Shown here piece by piece: positions 45,021 through 53,647 of a DNA stretch of 64,000 bases. Numbering within the stretch: the stretch's first letter is position 1; each line of letters opens with the position of its first letter. The notes under the pieces were generated by a model. That model saw only the letters and a program-made list of their open reading frames with translations. It had not been told where the DNA came from and made no database searches. This DNA is from Bacillota bacterium (GTDB lineage: Bacteria; Bacillota; Clostridia; Peptostreptococcales; Anaerovoracaceae). The DNA lies in NCBI GenBank assembly GCA_017557505.1, contig JAFYYP010000026.1, forward strand, positions 113,948-177,947, in the 5' to 3' direction. Both the position numbers and the translations under genes were made by a program.

Positions 45021-45022
45021 CC

Positions 45023-45047
45023 GGGCAGTATAAACTGCCCGCTTTTT
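45023..45047 (+). terminator. Terminator after the phosphatase gene
   Basis: A 7-bp stem GGGCAGT/ACTGCCC with loop ATAA is followed by GC and five T residues, immediately after the stop codon. Confidence 0.88.
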
Positions 45048-45048
45048 G

Positions 45049-45057
45049 TGCTATAAT
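45049..45057 (+). promoter_or_regulatory. Extended -10 promoter TGCTATAAT for the lipoprotein operon
   Basis: TG-C-TATAAT abuts the preceding terminator and stands 42 bases before the first lipoprotein start. No -35 is visible. Confidence 0.6.
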
Positions 45058-45098
45058 CTAAACTGAATTCATATATCCCGAGGGTATGGGAGGACAGA

Positions 45099-46412
45099 AT
45101 GAAACGATTTTTAACCATATTGCTGGCGCTGACGCTGACGTTCTCGCTGGCGGCCTGTTCCGGGTCACAGCAGCCCGAACCGGAGCCCGAACAGCCGGAA
45201 ACGAGCAGCGACCCCGCCGATCAGGTGAAGCTGATCGCGGAGAACCGGGACCTGTGGCTGGTCACCGATGCAACGGTGGCCGATATCGCGCAGTATGCGG
45301 TCACCGATCTGGACGATAACAGCCGCCTGGAGCTGATCGCGACCTTTACGGAAGGTACGGGCCAGTTCTCTTCGACGAGCGCGTGGGAAGTGAGCGAAGA
45401 TTTCGCGTCGCTGCAGCCCGTCGAGTATCTGTTCGGCGAGAATCACAGTGAGCCGGACATCGGATGGAGCGAGAGTTTCCGCTGCTACAGGGGAGAGCTC
45501 GGAAACTTCGTCGTCGCCATGGATAACATGAAGAACGGCGTTGCCGAAGAGTATTACTATCAGGACTTCCTGCTGCTGCGCGAAGGGTCGCTGGATTCGT
45601 ACACCGTCTCCTACTGCGTGGTCCTCGCGGAGGATTCCAACGGCGACGGGGAGCCGGAACTGCACGCGTATTACTACGCGCCGGGCGGCGACGGCGTCGA
45701 AGAGGAGGAGCTGAGCTCCGATCAGTTCGCGTCGTCTCTGGACGATTTCTTTGGCTACAATTACGACCGCTACGTGATGGATCTGAGCTGGAAGCAGTTC
45801 GACGCGGCAGCCAGAAAGAGCGAAGTGGATATCCCGGCTGCGCTGGCGGATTCCTGGAGTGCATTCGGCTTCCGTAAGGACATGGCGGCGTTCAACAAGC
45901 TGTTCGTCGCACCTTCGTCCTATTACGACGAGCTTTACGAAAACGGCGAATCAGCGCCGATCGTCTACGGCATCGAGAGCCTGCCCGATTACTGGACGCT
46001 GCAGGAGATCTCCACGGAGCTCGAGGCGCGCGACGCGATTGCGGACGGCATCGACTGCCACATGATCATCAGCCAGGACATCAAGGCGACGTTCCATTAT
46101 AACGACGAGACCGACGCCCGCAGCCCCATCGACATCGAGAACATGCCCGTCAGCACGGCAGAAGACGGTGTGGGCGAAGAAGGCACGGAACCGGCCGAAG
46201 CGGAAGAACCGGACGTCACGGAGGCACCTGCAGAGGACGCAGTCTCCGACTGGATGGTCGTGTTCAAGACCGAAGACGGGCTGAACCGCTTCGAGGCGAC
46301 CGTCGGGACTGAGGACGGCCTGCTGTACGTCACCTGGTACTGGTGGGACGAAGAAGAACCGGAAGCAGATCCGGTCATTACGAAGATGATATTTACCAAT
46401 GGGGTGGGTTGA
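45099..46412 (+). CDS. Predicted lipoprotein, first of a paralogous pair
   Basis: A 437-residue secreted lipoprotein. The signal peptide ends in SLAAC with the lipid cysteine at C20; a Pro/Glu-rich linker follows. The mature part has TDLDDNSRLELIATF near residue 70 and EDSNGDGEPELHAYY near residue 180, which resemble calcium-loop or FG-GAP-like repeats, and a C-terminal strand-rich domain ending in LLYVTWYWWDEEEP. The next gene encodes a homologue with the same plan. The function is unknown; an extracellular ligand-binding role is possible. Confidence 0.8.
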   Translation: MKRFLTILLALTLTFSLAACSGSQQPEPEPEQPETSSDPADQVKLIAENRDLWLVTDATVADIAQYAVTDLDDNSRLELIATFTEGTGQFSSTSAWEVSEDFASLQPVEYLFGENHSEPDIGWSESFRCYRGELGNFVVAMDNMKNGVAEEYYYQDFLLLREGSLDSYTVSYCVVLAEDSNGDGEPELHAYYYAPGGDGVEEEELSSDQFASSLDDFFGYNYDRYVMDLSWKQFDAAARKSEVDIPAALADSWSAFGFRKDMAAFNKLFVAPSSYYDELYENGESAPIVYGIESLPDYWTLQEISTELEARDAIADGIDCHMIISQDIKATFHYNDETDARSPIDIENMPVSTAEDGVGEEGTEPAEAEEPDVTEAPAEDAVSDWMVVFKTEDGLNRFEATVGTEDGLLYVTWYWWDEEEPEADPVITKMIFTNGVG

Positions 46413-46413
46413 T

Positions 46414-47664
46414 ATGAAGAGATTTTTAGGCATTGTTTTAGCGTTGGCGCTGGTCCTGGGACTGGCGGCCTGCACGTCGGGAGGCGGACAGCCGGCAGAA
46501 CCGGCACCGGTCGAAGATCAGATCGCGCTGCTGGTCGCGAATAAAGACCTGTGGTATCAGGACGCGGAAGACTATACGCCGTTCTACGGGGTCACGGATC
46601 TGGACGGCAACGGCCGTCTGGAGCTGATCCGCTGCGTACCGGGCGACGACTGGTGGGATACGGATACGTTCTATGCGGTCAGCGAGGACTGCAAGGAAGT
46701 CAGGGAACTGGCGTTCCCGTTCGGGGAAGACCATTCGCATCCGGACTTCGTGGACTTCGACCAGTTCCGCATGTACATCGGCCCGGAGGGGCGCTATCTC
46801 ATCGCGAACGACGACATCTACATGGGACCCTCGCAGGCCTCTGATTATACCGCCTATCACGTGCTGGACTATATCACGCTCACGGATGAAAGTGTCGAAG
46901 CAGGCGACATCGCCTGGTGCATGATGCGGGACGAAGATACGAACGGCGACGGTCTGTCCGAATATCACATCTCCTATTATCCCGGCGGGGACGTGGACGA
47001 AGAAAAGGACGGCGACTGGTACAGAACGGCGCCTTCCGAACAGTTCCCCGGTTATGAAGAGCAGGTCTGCACGGTCTCCTGGTGGTCGGTGGGTTATGAA
47101 ACGCCCGCCGATGACGAAGCGATCCGCACGGGTCTTGCGAATTCCTGGGAAGGCTTCTCCGTCGCGCCGGATGCGGAGGCATTCGTTTCGCTGGAAGAAG
47201 ATCCGTACTACGATTTCTACGCTGCCGGAGCAGGCGGCGCGCACATCTACCAGGCAGGCGAGGAAGTGCCGTACTTCCCGAGCTACTGGGACATCAAGGG
47301 CACGTGGTATCTGCAGAACGCCTGGGTGGACGGAGCGACCTGGTACGTGGGCAAGGAACTTTCCGCCGGCGAGCTGAACATCATGGAGAGCGGGCAGCTC
47401 TACATGGATTACAGCAACACGGCTGACCCGAGAGGTGCGTACCTCATCACCGAGATGAACATGACCCGCGACAGCCGCGCCGAGGGCACGTCTGCCGACG
47501 ACTGGGTCATCGTGTACGAGTCCGACGACGGCATGTGGGAACTGCAGCTGCGCCCGGATCTCGACCGCGACATGCTGTACGTGACGTGGTACGAGTGGCC
47601 TGAGGGCGACCGCAGTTTGGATCCGACGGGCATCAACCTCGAGTATTCCCGCGCTGCAGGATGA
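46414..47664 (+). CDS. Predicted lipoprotein, second of a paralogous pair
   Basis: A 416-residue homologue of the preceding lipoprotein. The signal peptide ends in GLAAC (C20), followed by a Gly/Pro/Glu linker. It shares LLVANKDLWYQ-type and TDLDGNGRLELIRC elements, DEDTNGDGLSEYHI, and a C-terminal DMLYVTWYEWPEGD like the first copy. ATG at 46414 starts one base after the upstream stop; an in-frame ATG at 46399 would add five residues ahead of the basic signal start. The tandem arrangement points to duplication. It overlaps the YdcF gene by 4 bases (ATGA). Confidence 0.8.
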   Translation: MKRFLGIVLALALVLGLAACTSGGGQPAEPAPVEDQIALLVANKDLWYQDAEDYTPFYGVTDLDGNGRLELIRCVPGDDWWDTDTFYAVSEDCKEVRELAFPFGEDHSHPDFVDFDQFRMYIGPEGRYLIANDDIYMGPSQASDYTAYHVLDYITLTDESVEAGDIAWCMMRDEDTNGDGLSEYHISYYPGGDVDEEKDGDWYRTAPSEQFPGYEEQVCTVSWWSVGYETPADDEAIRTGLANSWEGFSVAPDAEAFVSLEEDPYYDFYAAGAGGAHIYQAGEEVPYFPSYWDIKGTWYLQNAWVDGATWYVGKELSAGELNIMESGQLYMDYSNTADPRGAYLITEMNMTRDSRAEGTSADDWVIVYESDDGMWELQLRPDLDRDMLYVTWYEWPEGDRSLDPTGINLEYSRAAG

Positions 47665-48266
47665 AGAGGGGTTTCAAGATCGTGTTCGGCGTACTTGCGG
47701 CAATCATCGCGATCGGAATCATCACGTTCATCGTGTCCGAATCGCTCGTGATCGCGGCAAGCGACGGGCAGAATTACGAAGACGCGGACTACATCATCGT
47801 GCTCGGCGCCAAGGTCGACCCCTGGGGGCCGTCCCGCGCGCTCGACGACAGGCTCAGGGCCGCGTACAGTTACCTCGAAACGTATCCGGACAGCAAGGCC
47901 GTCATGACCGGCGGACAGGGCCCGGACGAGGTGATGAGCGAAGGCGACTGCATGGCGGACTGGCTGATCGAAAAGGGCGTGGACCCTGAGCGGGTCATCC
48001 GCGAAACGGAAGCCGACGACACCCGGGAGAATCTGCGCTTTTCGTGCGAGCTGATCGAAGAAGACTGCGGGCAGGACTGGCGCACGCAAAAAATCGTAAT
48101 CGTTTCGAGCGAATATCACCTGTGCCGCGCGCGCTACGTCGGAAAGCACCTGCTGGACTACGATTTCGGCACGTATCCCGCGCCGACGAGCCTCGTGGCG
48201 TACAAGGTGCGCTATTTCATCCGCGAAGCTTTGGGCATGGTTTATACAAGACTATTCTACATATAA
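47661..48266 (+). CDS. YdcF/SanA family protein with N-terminal membrane anchor
   Basis: A 201-residue DUF218 protein with one N-terminal membrane segment (residues 6-26) and the catalytic-like core outside: YIIVLGAKVDPWGPSRALDDRL, VMTGGQGPDEVMSEGDCMADWL and VSSEYHLCRAR. This is the SanA/YdcF pattern linked to envelope integrity in other bacteria. Its ATG overlaps the lipoprotein stop as ATGA, so the three genes from 45099 on form one operon. It is a paralogue of the cytoplasmic form at 40884. Confidence 0.88.
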   Translation: MKRGFKIVFGVLAAIIAIGIITFIVSESLVIAASDGQNYEDADYIIVLGAKVDPWGPSRALDDRLRAAYSYLETYPDSKAVMTGGQGPDEVMSEGDCMADWLIEKGVDPERVIRETEADDTRENLRFSCELIEEDCGQDWRTQKIVIVSSEYHLCRARYVGKHLLDYDFGTYPAPTSLVAYKVRYFIREALGMVYTRLFYI

Positions 48267-48278
48267 AGGAGCAAAGAC

Positions 48279-49262
48279 ATGAAGGTAAAGCTTTACTGCA
48301 AACAGGCCGCCCAGGAAGAGTACATGGACAAGCTGTTCAAAGGCTACGGGCTGGACTACGAAGCGACGGAAGACCAGCCGACCCTGCAGGATTACAAGGA
48401 TCTGAAGGGCCAGGGGTTCGACGCGATCATCTCGATCCCGCATCCGACGAGCGACCCGGAATTCGACGCCCTGAAAGAAGCGGGCATCAAGCACGTCGTC
48501 ACGCAGTCCGTCGGGTTCGACCACTTCGACAAGGAAGCCGCGAAGCGCCACGGCATCGGCATCCATCACGCGGTATATCCGCCGCAGAGCGTCGCGAGCT
48601 ACGCCGTGATGCTCATCCTGATGTGCGCGAGAAAGGCGCACACGATCCTGGAAGGCTACCGCACGAAGGACTTCCGCATCAACCAGAACCGCGGCCACGA
48701 CCTGTCCGAACTGACGGTCGGCATCATCGGCACCGGCAAGATCGGCCAGTGCGTCGCCAAGCGCCTGCGTGGCTTCGAGTGCAAGATCCTGTGCTACGAC
48801 ATCTACGAGAACGACGGACTGAAGGAATTCTGCGAATACGTACCGATGGACGAGCTGCTCGCCAAGTCCGACATCGTGACCCTGCACGCGTTCGCAAGCC
48901 CTGAGAACCACCACCTGATCAACGCGGAAAAGCTGGCCCTCATGAAGCCGACGGCCTACGTCGTCAACACCGCCAGAGGCGACCTCATCGACACCTGGGC
49001 GCTCATCGACGCCCTGCGGGCAGGAAAGCTCGGCGGCGCGGCGCTCGACGTCATCGAGAACGAGTCCGGCTATTACTACAACGACCAGAGAGGCAAGGAA
49101 GTGCCGGCTCACATCGCGGCGCTCGAGGAACTGCCCGAGGTCACGCTGATGCAGCACATGGCGTTCTGCACGTACCTGTCGGCGAACGAACAGCTGCGGA
49201 CCGCGATCGAGGCGAGTTACCTTGCGCTCAACAACCTGCCCAACCCTTACGAGATCAAGTAA
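48279..49262 (+). CDS. D-isomer 2-hydroxyacid dehydrogenase (D-lactate dehydrogenase-like)
   Basis: A 327-residue NAD-dependent dehydrogenase. The dinucleotide motif is GIIGTGKIGQ, the substrate arginine is in VNTARGDLIDT, and the catalytic histidine lies in LMQHMAFCTYLS near the C-terminus. It probably reduces pyruvate to D-lactate or a related 2-oxo acid; pyruvate is a product of the glutamate pathway in this cell. AAAGGAGCAAAG precedes the ATG. The gene lies 12 bases after the YdcF gene and may be part of the same transcript. Confidence 0.88.
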   Translation: MKVKLYCKQAAQEEYMDKLFKGYGLDYEATEDQPTLQDYKDLKGQGFDAIISIPHPTSDPEFDALKEAGIKHVVTQSVGFDHFDKEAAKRHGIGIHHAVYPPQSVASYAVMLILMCARKAHTILEGYRTKDFRINQNRGHDLSELTVGIIGTGKIGQCVAKRLRGFECKILCYDIYENDGLKEFCEYVPMDELLAKSDIVTLHAFASPENHHLINAEKLALMKPTAYVVNTARGDLIDTWALIDALRAGKLGGAALDVIENESGYYYNDQRGKEVPAHIAALEELPEVTLMQHMAFCTYLSANEQLRTAIEASYLALNNLPNPYEIK

Positions 49263-49277
49263 ATAACGGAGGCAAGC

Positions 49278-49724
49278 ATGATCTTTGTGATCCAGCGGGT
49301 CACCGAGGCGAAGGTGACGATAGAGAACGAAGTGCGCGGCGAGATCGGCAAGGGCTATATAGTCCTGATCGGCGTCGCGGATACCGATACGAGAGAGATC
49401 GCGGACAAGATGGTCGCAAAAATGTGCAAACTGCGCATCTTCGAGGACGAAAACGGCAAGACGAACCTGTCGCTGGCAGACGTGTCCGGCAGCCTGCTGC
49501 TCATCTCGCAGTTCACGCTGTACGCGGACTGCAAGAAGGGCAACCGCCCGTCGTTCACCGGCGCGGGCGCGCCCGGCATGGCCAGTGAGATGTACGAGTA
49601 CATCATCGAGCAGGCGAAGGCGTACTGCCCGGACGTGCAGCGCGGCGAATTCGGCGCGGACATGAAGGTGAGCCTCACGAACGACGGCCCCTTTACCATC
49701 GTGCTCAATTCACAAAATTTATAG
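49278..49724 (+). CDS. dtd: D-aminoacyl-tRNA deacylase
   Basis: A 148-residue DTD enzyme, the normal length. [36 protein letters not shown] (with the catalytic SQFTLY motif) and the GAPGM stretch, a variant of the usual G-x-P motif, are seen. It removes D-amino acids mischarged on tRNA. That fits a cell with three racemase-type genes. ACGGAGGCAAGC precedes the ATG, 15 bases after the dehydrogenase. Confidence 0.95.
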   Translation: MIFVIQRVTEAKVTIENEVRGEIGKGYIVLIGVADTDTREIADKMVAKMCKLRIFEDENGKTNLSLADVSGSLLLISQFTLYADCKKGNRPSFTGAGAPGMASEMYEYIIEQAKAYCPDVQRGEFGADMKVSLTNDGPFTIVLNSQNL

Positions 49725-49731
49725 ATATCAT

Positions 49732-49764
49732 TAAATCCATCAATGTTTTGGTGGATTTATTTTA
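49732..49764 (+). terminator. Terminator after dtd
   Basis: A 12-bp stem with one wobble, TAAATCCATCAA (49732-49743) with TTGGTGGATTTA (49748-49759), has the loop TGTT and is followed by a T-rich stretch. Confidence 0.85.
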
Positions 49765-49815
49765 TGGTAATATTGAAGTGTAATAGCAGAGTTATCCCCT
49801 TAGGAGGTATAAGGT

Positions 49816-51030
49816 ATGGACAGCAGCAGTAAATTTGCACAGAGAATACACACCATGGCAGGATCCGCAGAGGTCGTCCGCGGCCTGTTCAACTCCCTGG
49901 CCGATCCCGAACTGATCTCCCTGAGCATCGGCGCTCCCGCAAAGGAAGCCCTGCCCGTCGAGATCGTCAGAGAGATCGCGAACGAAGTGCTGACGAGAGA
50001 TTCCAGAGGCGTGGAATCCCTGCAGTACGGTCCGCTGCTCGGCGTCAAGGATCTGAGAGAGATTATCGTCGACCAGCTGCTGGCGCCCAAGGGCGTCAAG
50101 ACGGATGCCGACCACATCATGATCACGACCGGCGGTCTGGAGACCATCTCCCTGACCTGCCAGATCTACATCAACCCGGGCGACGTCGTGCTCGTCGAAA
50201 GACCGACGTTCGTACACGCGGTCGAGACCTTCGAGATGTTCGAAGCGAAGTGCATCGGCGTCGAAATGGACGAAGACGGCATGTGCATGGACGACCTGGA
50301 AAAGAAGATCCAGCAGTACAAGCCGAAGATGATCTACGTCATCCCGACGTTCCAGAACCCGTCCGGCAGAACGCTGACGCTCGAGAGAAGAAAGAAGATC
50401 GCAGAACTTGCCGATCAGTACGACGTTCTGGTCTTCGAGGATGACCCCTACAGAGACATCCGCTTCACGGGTCACGACCTGCTGCCGATCAAGAGCTTCG
50501 ACAAGAGCGGCAAGGTCATCCTGGGCAACTCGTTCTCCAAGATCTTCTCCGCAGGAAGCAGACTGGGCTACATCGTTGGCCTCGACGAGATGATGCAGCC
50601 GCTGCAGGACGTCAAGACGGCCAGCAACAGCCACACGTCCATGCTGCCGCAGGTCCTGTGTGCAGAGTTCTTCAAGAGAGGGTACTATCCCGAGCATCAC
50701 GAGATGATCTGCAGCCTGTACAGAGAACGCTGCAAGAAGATGATGGAGTGCATCGAGGAATACTTCCCGAAGGGCACGAAGTGGACCGTTCCCGACGGCG
50801 GTCTGTTCACCTGGGCGCAGCTGCCCGGCGGTCTGAACACGACCATCCTGAGAGAAGAAGCCATCACCAGACCCGACGTCAAGGTCGCGTTCGTCGCAGG
50901 CGAGAAGTTCTTCACGGACGGCGAGCCCGTCACGAACTGCATGAGAATCAGCTTCGGAGCCGTACCTCCCGAGAACATCGAGAAGGCTACGAAGAAGCTG
51001 GGCAAGATGCTTTGCGAGAAGCTGGGATAG
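49816..51030 (+). CDS. PLP-dependent aminotransferase, class I/II
   Basis: A 404-residue fold-type I aminotransferase related to 2-aminoadipate and multi-substrate transaminases, without the GntR domain of MocR proteins. The PLP lysine is K242 in GNSFSKIFSAGSRLGY; IPTFQNPSGRTL and EDDPYRDIRF hold the cofactor-contacting Asn, Asp and Tyr. ACTTAGGAGG-like TTAGGAGGTATAAGGT precedes the ATG. Arginine is coded as AGA in most positions, as in ribosomal genes here, so the enzyme is probably abundant. A role in glutamate-linked amino acid fermentation is plausible; the donor is unknown. Confidence 0.92.
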   Translation: MDSSSKFAQRIHTMAGSAEVVRGLFNSLADPELISLSIGAPAKEALPVEIVREIANEVLTRDSRGVESLQYGPLLGVKDLREIIVDQLLAPKGVKTDADHIMITTGGLETISLTCQIYINPGDVVLVERPTFVHAVETFEMFEAKCIGVEMDEDGMCMDDLEKKIQQYKPKMIYVIPTFQNPSGRTLTLERRKKIAELADQYDVLVFEDDPYRDIRFTGHDLLPIKSFDKSGKVILGNSFSKIFSAGSRLGYIVGLDEMMQPLQDVKTASNSHTSMLPQVLCAEFFKRGYYPEHHEMICSLYRERCKKMMECIEEYFPKGTKWTVPDGGLFTWAQLPGGLNTTILREEAITRPDVKVAFVAGEKFFTDGEPVTNCMRISFGAVPPENIEKATKKLGKMLCEKLG

Positions 51031-51047
51031 GAGTAAAATAGTCCTGT

Positions 51048-51076
51048 AAGGGGCGGGCGTTGTCCCGCCCCTTTGT
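51048..51076 (+). terminator. Terminator after the aminotransferase gene
   Basis: A 10-bp perfect stem AAGGGGCGGG (51048-51057) with CCCGCCCCTT (51064-51073) and loop CGTTGT. The T tract after it is short (TTTGTTAT). It ends only 8 bases before the NhaC start at 51084. Confidence 0.85.
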
Positions 51077-51083
51077 TATACCT

Positions 51084-52397
51084 ATGGCTTATCTGTGTTT
51101 CGCGGGATTCAGCGCGGCGCTGCTGCTGTGCGTCATAACGGGACGGTCCATGGTGTATGCCCTGACGCTGGGGCTTGCGCTGTTTTTGCTCTACGGCAAG
51201 AAGGAAGGGCACACATGGTACGAACTGCTGCGCATGTGCTGGCGCGGCATCTGGCGCAACCGCTACATCTTCCTGAATTTCGTGTTCATCGGCATGCTGA
51301 CGGCCAGCTGGCGGGCTTCGGGCGCCATTCCTTACGTCGTGACCGCGGCAACGGGCCTCATCCGGCCGTCCATCTTTCTGTTCATGGCCTTCGTGCTGTG
51401 CTGCCTCATTTCGTTCCTGACCGGTACGGCCCTGGGAACGGCAGCGACGATGGGCGTGATCAGCATGGCCATGGCCTCGGCCATGGACGTGAACGCCGTT
51501 TTGGCGGGAGGAGCGGTGCTGTCCGGCAGCTATTTCGGCGACCGCATGTCGTCGGTCTCTTCGAGCGCGCTGCTCGTGAGCGGCCTGACGGAGACCGACA
51601 TCTACGACAACATCCATAACATGGCGAAGAGCTGCGCCGTGCCGTTTGCGGCGACATGCCTCGTGTACCTGGCCGTCGGCCTGACGACGCATCACGGGAA
51701 CGTCGTGCCGGATCTGCGCGGCATGTTCGCGCAGGAATTCGTCTTGAACCCGCTGTGCGTGCTGCCGGCCGTCGTGCTGCTGGCGCTGGCGGCGCTGAAG
51801 AAGAACATGCGCATCACCATGGGCTTCAGCACGCTGACGGCCATCGTCCTCATGCTGACGCTGCAGCATACGGATCTGGCGGAACTGCCCCTGCTTTTGT
51901 GGCGGGGCTACCGGACGGCGGATCCCGCGCTGGCCGCGGTGCTGAACGGCGGCGGCATCCTGTCCATGCGGCGCATGGCGCTCATCTTCACGTACGTTTC
52001 CGCCTTTTCGGGCATCTTCCACGGTACGCAGCTGCTGCAGGGGCTCCACAGTCTGGTGCACCGCCTGTCGCAGAAGACGGTCCCGTTCGGGGCGAGTTAT
52101 CTGACGGCGCTCGTGACGTCCGTCATCTCCTGCAACCAGACGCTGAACGTCGTGCTCACGCACGAGCTGTGCGGCGATCTCTACGAAACAAAAAGCGAAG
52201 CCGCCCTGGCGCTGGAGGACTCCGCGATCGTCACGTGCGCATACTGGCCGTGGTCCATCGGCGCGGTCAGCATACTGTCGGCGATCGACGCGCCGGACCT
52301 GTCCATCGTGCTTGCTTTCTATATTTTCTTACTGCCTCTCTGGCACCTGATCAGCGATATTCGTAAAGCCCGAGTCCGGACCCCACGTTCTTCATGA
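51084..52397 (+). CDS. NhaC family Na+/H+ antiporter-like protein
   Basis: A 437-residue membrane protein with about 11 hydrophobic segments. FLTGTALGTAATMGVISM and GSYFGDRMSSVSSSALLVSGLTETD (residues about 148-172, given as a motif region) are NhaC signatures. ATG at 51084 is preferred: a TTG at 51060 is in frame but lies within the terminator stem. No good ribosome binding site precedes either, so the gene may be weakly translated. It would exchange sodium, or an organic anion, for protons. Its 3' end overlaps the convergent cyclodeaminase gene by 47 bases. Confidence 0.85.
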   Translation: MAYLCFAGFSAALLLCVITGRSMVYALTLGLALFLLYGKKEGHTWYELLRMCWRGIWRNRYIFLNFVFIGMLTASWRASGAIPYVVTAATGLIRPSIFLFMAFVLCCLISFLTGTALGTAATMGVISMAMASAMDVNAVLAGGAVLSGSYFGDRMSSVSSSALLVSGLTETDIYDNIHNMAKSCAVPFAATCLVYLAVGLTTHHGNVVPDLRGMFAQEFVLNPLCVLPAVVLLALAALKKNMRITMGFSTLTAIVLMLTLQHTDLAELPLLLWRGYRTADPALAAVLNGGGILSMRRMALIFTYVSAFSGIFHGTQLLQGLHSLVHRLSQKTVPFGASYLTALVTSVISCNQTLNVVLTHELCGDLYETKSEAALALEDSAIVTCAYWPWSIGAVSILSAIDAPDLSIVLAFYIFLLPLWHLISDIRKARVRTPRSS

Positions 52398-53457
52398 AGT
52401 CCTGCACGTTCGTGACGATGGACTTGGCGGACAGGCTGCCGCGGTCGCCCAGCTTGCTCGCGACGAAGTCGGACGAGTCGACCATGTAGAAGTAGACCGG
52501 GCGTATCGTGCCGTCGGCCAGCACCCGGTATGTCGGGGTCATGTTGCCGGTCGCGATGGTGTGCAGCATGGTGGCCATGCCGATGACGGTGGTCGCCTTG
52601 CGCACGTGAGAACGTATCATATCCTGCCCTTCGTAGGCGTGTTCATAGACTTCGGGCAAGGGCCCGTCGTCGCGGATGGACCCGTTCAGCACGAAGGGCA
52701 CGTTGTTTTTTACGCAGCTCCAGATGATGCCGTTGTCGATGCCTTCCCCTTCGATAAAGGCCGGGATAGAACCGTAGGTGTTGATGGCGTTGATGGTCTC
52801 CAGGTGGTTATAGTGACCCATGTGGTGCAGTTTCTGGTTGCGGATGTCGCAGCCCAGAGCCGTGCCCAGATAGGCGCCTTCCAGGTCGTGGGTCGCCAGC
52901 GCGTTGCCGGCCAGCAGGGCCTGGCAGTAGCCTTCGGCGATCAGGTCGGACATGATCCTGCGCGCGGTCACGTCGAAGCTGCAGGCAGGACCCAGCACCC
53001 AGACGATGTAACCGCCGTGCGCTTTTTCGTACTTCAGCAGCTCCACCAGCCGCTCGTAGTCGTAGGTGAAACTGGTCTCGCGGTTGCGGCTGCGGCGGAA
53101 GGAGAAGACGTTTTCCGCGCTTTGCTCCTCGTCGCTCGTGAAGCAGTCCGCATGGACGTAGATGCCTTCGCTGGCGTCTTCGCTGCGCCCGGTGACCACG
53201 AGATCGCCTTCGCGGATATTGCGGAATTCCACGACGTGGATCTCGCCGTCCCGCCAGACGGCCACGGCGTCCATGCGGGTGTCTTTGGCCAGGTGCCATT
53301 CGCCGCCGATCTTGAAGTATTCGGGGTAGATGGAAGTCGCGTGGAAGTTCTTCGGCGCAGCCTTGGCGCGCGGCGCGACGGCCAGCGTGCAGTCAGGCGC
53401 GTTCTTCAGAAAGTCCTGGGAAAAGTCGGGTGGAAGATAGGTGTTCAGCTGAAACAT
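52351..53457 (-). CDS. Ornithine cyclodeaminase of the archaeal (LOR/SDH domain) type
   Basis: A 368-residue cytoplasmic protein that I recognise as the LOR/SDH domain family, TIGR00300. Archaeal members are NAD-dependent ornithine cyclodeaminases (ornithine to proline plus ammonia), and the same domain forms the C-terminal half of cyanobacterial ArgZ/AgrE. The strongest signatures are LLAGNALATHDLEGAYLGTA, WVLGPACSFD and the VPFVLNGSIRDDGPLP stretch. The arginine dihydrolase half of ArgZ is absent. It is unrelated to the common mu-crystallin type ornithine cyclodeaminase. The family assignment is from memory; the substrate is inferred. The start is preceded by AAAGAGGAC. Confidence 0.78.
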   Translation of the reverse strand: MFQLNTYLPPDFSQDFLKNAPDCTLAVAPRAKAAPKNFHATSIYPEYFKIGGEWHLAKDTRMDAVAVWRDGEIHVVEFRNIREGDLVVTGRSEDASEGIYVHADCFTSDEEQSAENVFSFRRSRNRETSFTYDYERLVELLKYEKAHGGYIVWVLGPACSFDVTARRIMSDLIAEGYCQALLAGNALATHDLEGAYLGTALGCDIRNQKLHHMGHYNHLETINAINTYGSIPAFIEGEGIDNGIIWSCVKNNVPFVLNGSIRDDGPLPEVYEHAYEGQDMIRSHVRKATTVIGMATMLHTIATGNMTPTYRVLADGTIRPVYFYMVDSSDFVASKLGDRGSLSAKSIVTNVQDFMKNVGSGLGLYEYR

Positions 53458-53585
53458 GGTGCCGTCCTCTTTCTGTGATGATGTATTACGTCCTGCATTC
53501 TAACACGGCAGAAACAGGAATGAAATACGGAATGAAGTTTAGACTAAAATAGAGAATAGATAAAAGAAGAGACGGTAAAACAGTT

Positions 53586-53602
53586 GATATTCCAGTAATA
53601 TC
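53586..53602. promoter_or_regulatory. Palindrome GATATT-N5-AATATC over a promoter, candidate TetR operator
   Basis: A perfect 6-bp inverted repeat with a 5-base spacer overlaps the -35 of a possible promoter TTGATA (53584-53589) - 17 bases - TAAACT (53607-53612), 36 bases before the TetR-type gene. The 190-base intergenic region also has two copies of TAGACTAAAA (from 53549 and 53620). Autoregulation by the TetR protein is inferred from position. Confidence 0.45.
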
Positions 53603-53647
53603 TTGTTAAACTGAATTATAGACTAAAACAAGGACGGAAAAATAAAC

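Noticed and set aside
51060-51083. TTG start for the NhaC gene
   Set aside because: It lies within the terminator stem of the preceding gene and would add eight residues not expected at an NhaC N-terminus; ATG at 51084 was used.
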